A stretch of 64,000 bases of DNA from Branchiostoma belcheri (taxonomy: Eukaryota > Chordata > Leptocardii > Amphioxiformes > Branchiostomatidae): contig NW_017802480.1 in the NCBI RefSeq assembly GCF_001625305.1, forward strand, positions 732,394-796,393. The letters are read 5' to 3'. Below are positions 59,620 through 64,000 of this stretch, in pieces (position 1 is the first letter of the stretch; every line of letters starts with the position of its first letter). The notes below the pieces were generated by a model, which was not told the origin of the DNA, made no database searches, and was given only the letters and a program-made list of their open reading frames with translations. Position numbers and translations under genes: made by a program.

Positions 59620-61410
59620 AATCAGAGCATGAAAACTGTTCATGTATATACAGTTAGTTCAAGGTTTGCGGTCTTGCCTTCGGCTTAGATTTATAGATAA
59701 TGCAAATTTGGGATATCTGAGCCTTGCTTATTTTAGACAGGCGATTTTTCACCGCCATACGTGCATTAAGACTGCATGACAATTATGATTCTTTCTGGCT
59801 TTACGTTTCCCATTGGGCATCATTTATTTGTCTGCTTTGGGATGTATGTTAGATTTTTGGCACACATACGGATTGGACTTTGTCCATTTGATTTGGGCTA
59901 ATAAGTATGGACATTAAACAACCTCCACATACCTTAGGAGGTATCAAACAAAGGTAGAAATTACAATAATGTGCCCTCAAACCTTACAATGTTGGACATG
60001 TACTTAGTCCAGTGCACAACTATAGAAATACTGTTTATAAATTCCGGTGAGTGTGAATTCCTATGAAGTGAAGGTTCCAGTCGACTTTGTACTCTGTCAG
60101 TGCCTTGTTGTGCCCTACCAAACAAACTAGCTGTACCCACAATAACACATAGCCTCCATCAGGCCTTACTAATAGGTCATGGAAAGTAGAATTTGGTAAA
60201 AAAAAATAGTAGCCACGACTAGGCCTAGCTAAGAGGTTATAGATATAGATGTAGTCAATAGCACTAGCTTGATTGCGTTGTAACATTTATCTTTGTGTAT
60301 CTTATGTTTTGTATGTGCAATATTGGTTATAGTCTACGTCAACTGCTAAAGGTGTATCCATTAATCAAATCTGTATAGGTTCTAGCAGGGATAGAATTAG
60401 CTTTTTAATGAAAATATGAGAGAAAGGAAATATGAAAGTGACAAAGAAAAAGAGAAAAGGAAGGGGCAAAGAAGGCAGATACAACATCTGGCTGGTGAAT
60501 ATAAACAACTTCAGTCTGTATCCATTACGTAACCGGTCAAGTCAACACAACACGTGAACTGACTTTTACCCAGATGAACAAATACACACCAGGCTCGCGT
60601 TCGAGCGCTAAATCACACCTACAGACACGACTTCTTATACAAACAACAGCGGTTGAAAACAGAAATGAACCATTTCTTTTTCCCTAATATTAGAGAATAG
60701 GAGACAAAAGCCAGGTCTTTTAGTCCAGCAACAAGAAATAAGGTGTTCGGAAGACCCTCACACAAGCTCAAAGGTCCACTTTTATCTTAAGTAATGGTAC
60801 AACATTTTTCTTTTAAAAGTGGACTGATTGGTATGGCATTCACCAGCGGGACTGGATTCCTAGAAAAACTGCTCACTTGTGTAGGTGTCTCTGATTTTTC
60901 CTTTGAAATCCTCTCAAAAACGCAGGAAATGCCATTTCAGAAGGTTCAGTTTTCAAAACGGGCATGTGCAGGATACATTGGGTTTTTTTTTGACTGTCGT
61001 AAAATGCCCTAAGTTTGCGACTGATCGTACGACAATCTCACAACGTCTGTGACCGGTCCTTCAACCCACGACCCCTTGAGCAAACAGCCACATTGTACAG
61101 ACGGTTTCTGTACGAGGTAATATTTTCCTTTCGCGGTCGTCAAGCATGCTACAGACGGTGACTCATTCAATCGCAGAATTCATCTCGCATTTGCTCACTG
61201 GGTGTGGAATTTCCTGAATACAGCAATCAGCCACTTCTGGTACCAGATACTTGAGAGGGACATTCGATAAGGCGACACTTCTAGTCTAGGAATATGAAGT
61301 AATGGGTGATCAAGGGTGATTTGTAAGGCAGAGGAGTAAAATACAGCAAATATAGTGAATGAAAAATGTCATTTGCACAAGTGTTAAAGTAAAAGGAAGG
61401 GTAGATAGCT
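59620..61410. other. Non-coding DNA, no gene seen
   Basis: Unique-looking sequence with only short frames and no recognised repeat partner in the window. Exons of a gene with little conservation cannot be excluded. Confidence 0.45.
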
Positions 61411-61424
61411 AGTTAAGAAACACA

Positions 61425-61469
61425 CGTACACACACACACTCACACACACACACACAGACACACGCACGT

Positions 61470-61508
<39 letters not shown>

Positions 61509-61570
61509 CACGCACGCACGCGCGCACATACACACACACAAACGCACGCACGCGCGCGCACACACACAAC

Positions 61571-61601
<31 letters not shown>

Positions 61602-61617
61602 AACACACACACAAAGT
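61425..61617. repeat. (CA)n microsatellite with CACG variants
   Basis: About 190 bp of CA repeats interspersed with CGCACGCACG. The Cys/Val-rich frames across it are translation of the repeat. Confidence 0.97.
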
Positions 61618-62158
61618 TTTCAGGAAATATATTACCACTGGCTTCCTATAGCTACATGGAGAGATCTTTTGGGATTTGAACACGAATGCTCTAAATCTAG
61701 ACGGATCGGTGAAGCAACATCTTACAACCTGTTCCTGTAACGTCCTTAGTCATAACCACAATACTTCAAGGCCGTTCTATCCTAGCTAGATGACATCTCA
61801 AAGCCTCCCATGTATAGCTTTATCGACCAAAGCACGCCGCATTGACGGTATTCAACCTTATCTGGTCGTGAAATCTCTCCCGCGCGACATTAACTTGAAG
61901 AACGACTCACGAAAGTCGATCGGCAGATGGTGGTTAAGCGGTGTATCTTACAGGAAATCTATCTAGATACAAGTTGATACATAACGGTTGGGGATTCGAA
62001 CACAATTTGGGTAGTAAGTTCTAAATCAAATTGACCAGCGTCGTACAATTTTACTGATGGACACAGAGGTTAGACATCCATAGGGACCTTAAAATTTAAG
62101 TAACGACGTTGCAACATTGATCAGTGTCATACCATTTCCACTAATGTTGTACAAACTT

Positions 62159-62472
62159 AGCCTCCGTAGCAGGCTTATAGAACTGGGGGTTTGGTGGTCT
62201 TCGGCTGTTTTCTGATTAGCCTCCGTAGCAGGCTTATAGAACTGGGGGTTTGGTGGTCTTCGGCTGTTTTCTGATTAGCCTCCGTAGCAGGCTTATAGAA
62301 CTGGGGGTTTGGTGGTCTTCGACTGTTTTCTGATTAGCCCAGTTCTAAAAAAAATGGGGGTAATTCAACCAGGCCGGCTATGCTGTCTATACGCAATCAG
62401 AAAATAGCCATAAAAGATCCCAAAGACCCTGAAGACCCCCAAACCCCCATTTTTTGGCATGCTTTGGAGGCT
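62159..62472. mobile_element. MITE family B, copy 3, with a triplicated left end
   Basis: AGCCTCCGTAGCAGGCTTAT...TCTTCGGCTGTTTTCTGATT is repeated three times with a 60-bp period. Then comes CCAGTTCTAAAAAAAATGGG...AGGCCGGCTATGCTGTC...CCCCCATTTTTTGGCATGCT...TTTGGAGGCT. Confidence 0.88.
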
Positions 62473-62499
62473 AGTACAGACTAGAGTTGAACGTCCTTG

Positions 62500-63395
62500 G
62501 TATAAATAGCTATGATTGAAACCCAGTGTATCCTAGCTTGATGGCATGATGGTTTCCCCTACTATAGATTGATCAATGCTGACTGATTGTATCTCTGACT
62601 TCAATCAGCAGCCATGTTCTCCCTTAGCGATTTCCTCGTATTGTGTAACATACATAGACTTAAAGTACGACTTGCAAGAGGCTATAATAAAAGTTCAAGA
62701 AATATCAAGAGATGGTAGATCAACTTGCCTCAGAAAAAACGACATGTCATTTAGATCTGACTTCAATCAGCCATGTTCTCCCCTAGCGATCTCCTCGTAT
62801 TGTGTAACATATATAAACTTAAAGTACGACTAGCAAGAGGCTATAATGCTACATGTATATTCAACAGATGCATGGTACTTCAACCTGGCTCAGAAAAAGA
62901 ATATTTTGTCAAACGACATGTTTTAGACCTCTGCTACTAGTATCTGTAAGCCAAACAAATTGAAATGTAGGACTTCCAACATCCATGGTCACTTTGACAT
63001 TTGAGAAATGACGTTCCAAATCTAGATGATGAGGGTCATATGAATCTATAATCTAGATACAAATTGAATTGTGGGACTTCCAACATCCAACATGGTGACC
63101 TTGAAATTTGAATAATGACGTTCGAAATCTAGATGATGAAGGTCACACAATTTTGCCGATGTTGCCCATACAGACGTCCTTGGCATTAATAGAGATGATT
63201 GAGACCACTTCAAGCTTGTATCCTATATATAGCGAGCCTGACTAGCTGGATGGTATTCTGGTCTCCCTATACAGTTTGATCAATAGTAGTTGATCCTATC
63301 TGACTACGCACAATCAGCCATGTTGTCTCTAGCGATCTTCTCATCCTGTGTGACATAGCTATAGACTTGATGTAGACTTGCAAGGACCTACATGT
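62500..63395. repeat. Tandem repeats, units of about 175 bp within a larger about 680-bp duplication
   Basis: CTGACTTCAATCAGC-CATGTTCTCCC...GCGAT-TCCTCGTATTGTGTAACAT recurs at 62597, 62758 and more weakly at 63299. ACGTCCTTGG-AT-AATAG...ATGATTGA-ACC heads copies at 62490 and 63173. ATGACGTTC-AAATCTAGATGATGA recurs near 63008 and 63114. Confidence 0.78.
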
Positions 63396-63419
63396 AGATC
63401 AGAAAACTCGCGGTTAGAT

Positions 63420-63560
63420 TCAAGATTCAAGATGGATTTATTGGTTCTTCGCAGTTAAAAACAACTGAATTGTAAACCAATTTACAAAACATTAGTATAT
63501 TAAAAACTACAGGTTTGCAATCAATATAGGCGTACGATTAACAAACCAATTAAATACATG
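63420..63560 (-). mobile_element. 3' end of a non-LTR retrotransposon with (TTGAATC)n tail
   Basis: On the minus strand GAAGAACCAATAAATCCATC is followed by TTGAATCTTGAATC, an AATAAA plus short-repeat tail like other LINE ends here. Length upstream not resolved. Confidence 0.5.
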
Positions 63561-63869
63561 TTTCATACATTATAAATTTCCCGGACAACATTTGATACAG
63601 AACAGTGTACTACACTTAAAACGAGTTACGTTTGGTACCTCAGAGAAAGAAGAATATTTTAAAACCACATGTTATTGAGACAGTTAAAGTTCATCCATCT
63701 AGTCCTTAATATCTTAAAATGAAACGTTGGCCGTCCAACTTGTTATCCTTGAACATGTGGTTGCAAAATTAAGATTCACTTCGCAATCTGTTGTCCTAAC
63801 AGAGACCAAACTCTTTTTGTCAGTGAATGAAATCCATGTCATCCTACTGATATGTACATGTCTCAACTA

Positions 63870-64000
63870 CAGTTCCACCCATATATATATATATATTTAT
63901 ATATGTATATATCTATATATATGTATATCTATATATCTATATCAATATATATATCTATATATCTATATCAATATCTACATGTATATATCTATATCTATCT
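63870..64000. repeat. (TATATATC)n-type AT microsatellite to the window edge
   Basis: ATATATATATATATTTATAT, then TATATCTATATATCTATATC variants to the last base. The array continues beyond the window. Confidence 0.95.

Noticed and set aside
61384-61683. Cys/Val-rich frame of about 99 residues resembling a cysteine-rich peptide
   Set aside because: It is (CA)n microsatellite translated in two frames.

Overview
This is an animal nuclear genome window, very probably from an amphioxus (Branchiostoma). The one recognisable protein-coding gene is deuterostome-like, with 17 short coding exons and canonical GT..AG junctions. Its introns are filled with tandem minisatellites of about 100-380 bp, small inverted-repeat DNA transposons (MITEs), tRNA-derived SINEs and 5'-truncated LINE ends. 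This texture matches what I know of amphioxus, but the species is an inference.

Gene layout. A complete TMTC4 orthologue (transmembrane O-mannosyltransferase with tetratricopeptide repeats) lies on the minus strand. Its coding sequence runs from the ATG at 35438 to the TAG at 510. I rebuilt 17 coding exons by eye. Their phases all agree and they total 2379 coding bases, or 792 residues. Exon 1 carries the first membrane segment and the Asp-Asp motif, exons 2-9 the rest of the multi-span GT-C membrane domain, and exons 10-17 the luminal TPR domain. A likely splice acceptor 21 bases before the ATG, and a CpG-rich promoter-like block at 51.7-52.3 kb with a sense-strand YY1-type motif and a strong minus-strand donor at 52108, suggest a non-coding first exon about 16.6 kb upstream.

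Main observation. At least seven of the 17 exons have partial copies ('echoes') of an exon edge beside them. Usually this is an acceptor plus the 5' part of the exon, or a donor plus the 3' part, carried in a tandem repeat that crosses the exon-intron junction. The clearest cases are exon 13, where an in-frame upstream copy could add an extra TPR-like unit, and exon 2, where three copies keep usable acceptors. As I recall, minisatellites spanning exon boundaries have been reported at the amphioxus Adh locus, so this may be a wider mode of gene evolution in this lineage.

Region by region. 0.5-35.4 kb is TMTC4, with introns holding about 20 tandem arrays, several MITEs, and an unusual CpG-rich block at 20.1-20.5 kb. 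35.5-51.5 kb is probably the 5' UTR intron or upstream DNA. It holds tandem arrays, MITE families, a LINE fragment nested in a MITE with a 10-bp target duplication, and a MITE nested in another MITE. 51.5-52.3 kb is the candidate promoter. 52.3-53.4 kb holds unusual foldback repeats. 53.4-54.1 kb is a repeat-poor block that could be regulatory. 54.7-55.2 kb is a second CpG-rich block with a plus-strand splice donor. 55.8-64 kb is repeats with no supported gene. No bacterial-type operons, CRISPR arrays, rRNA or credible functional tRNA genes were seen.
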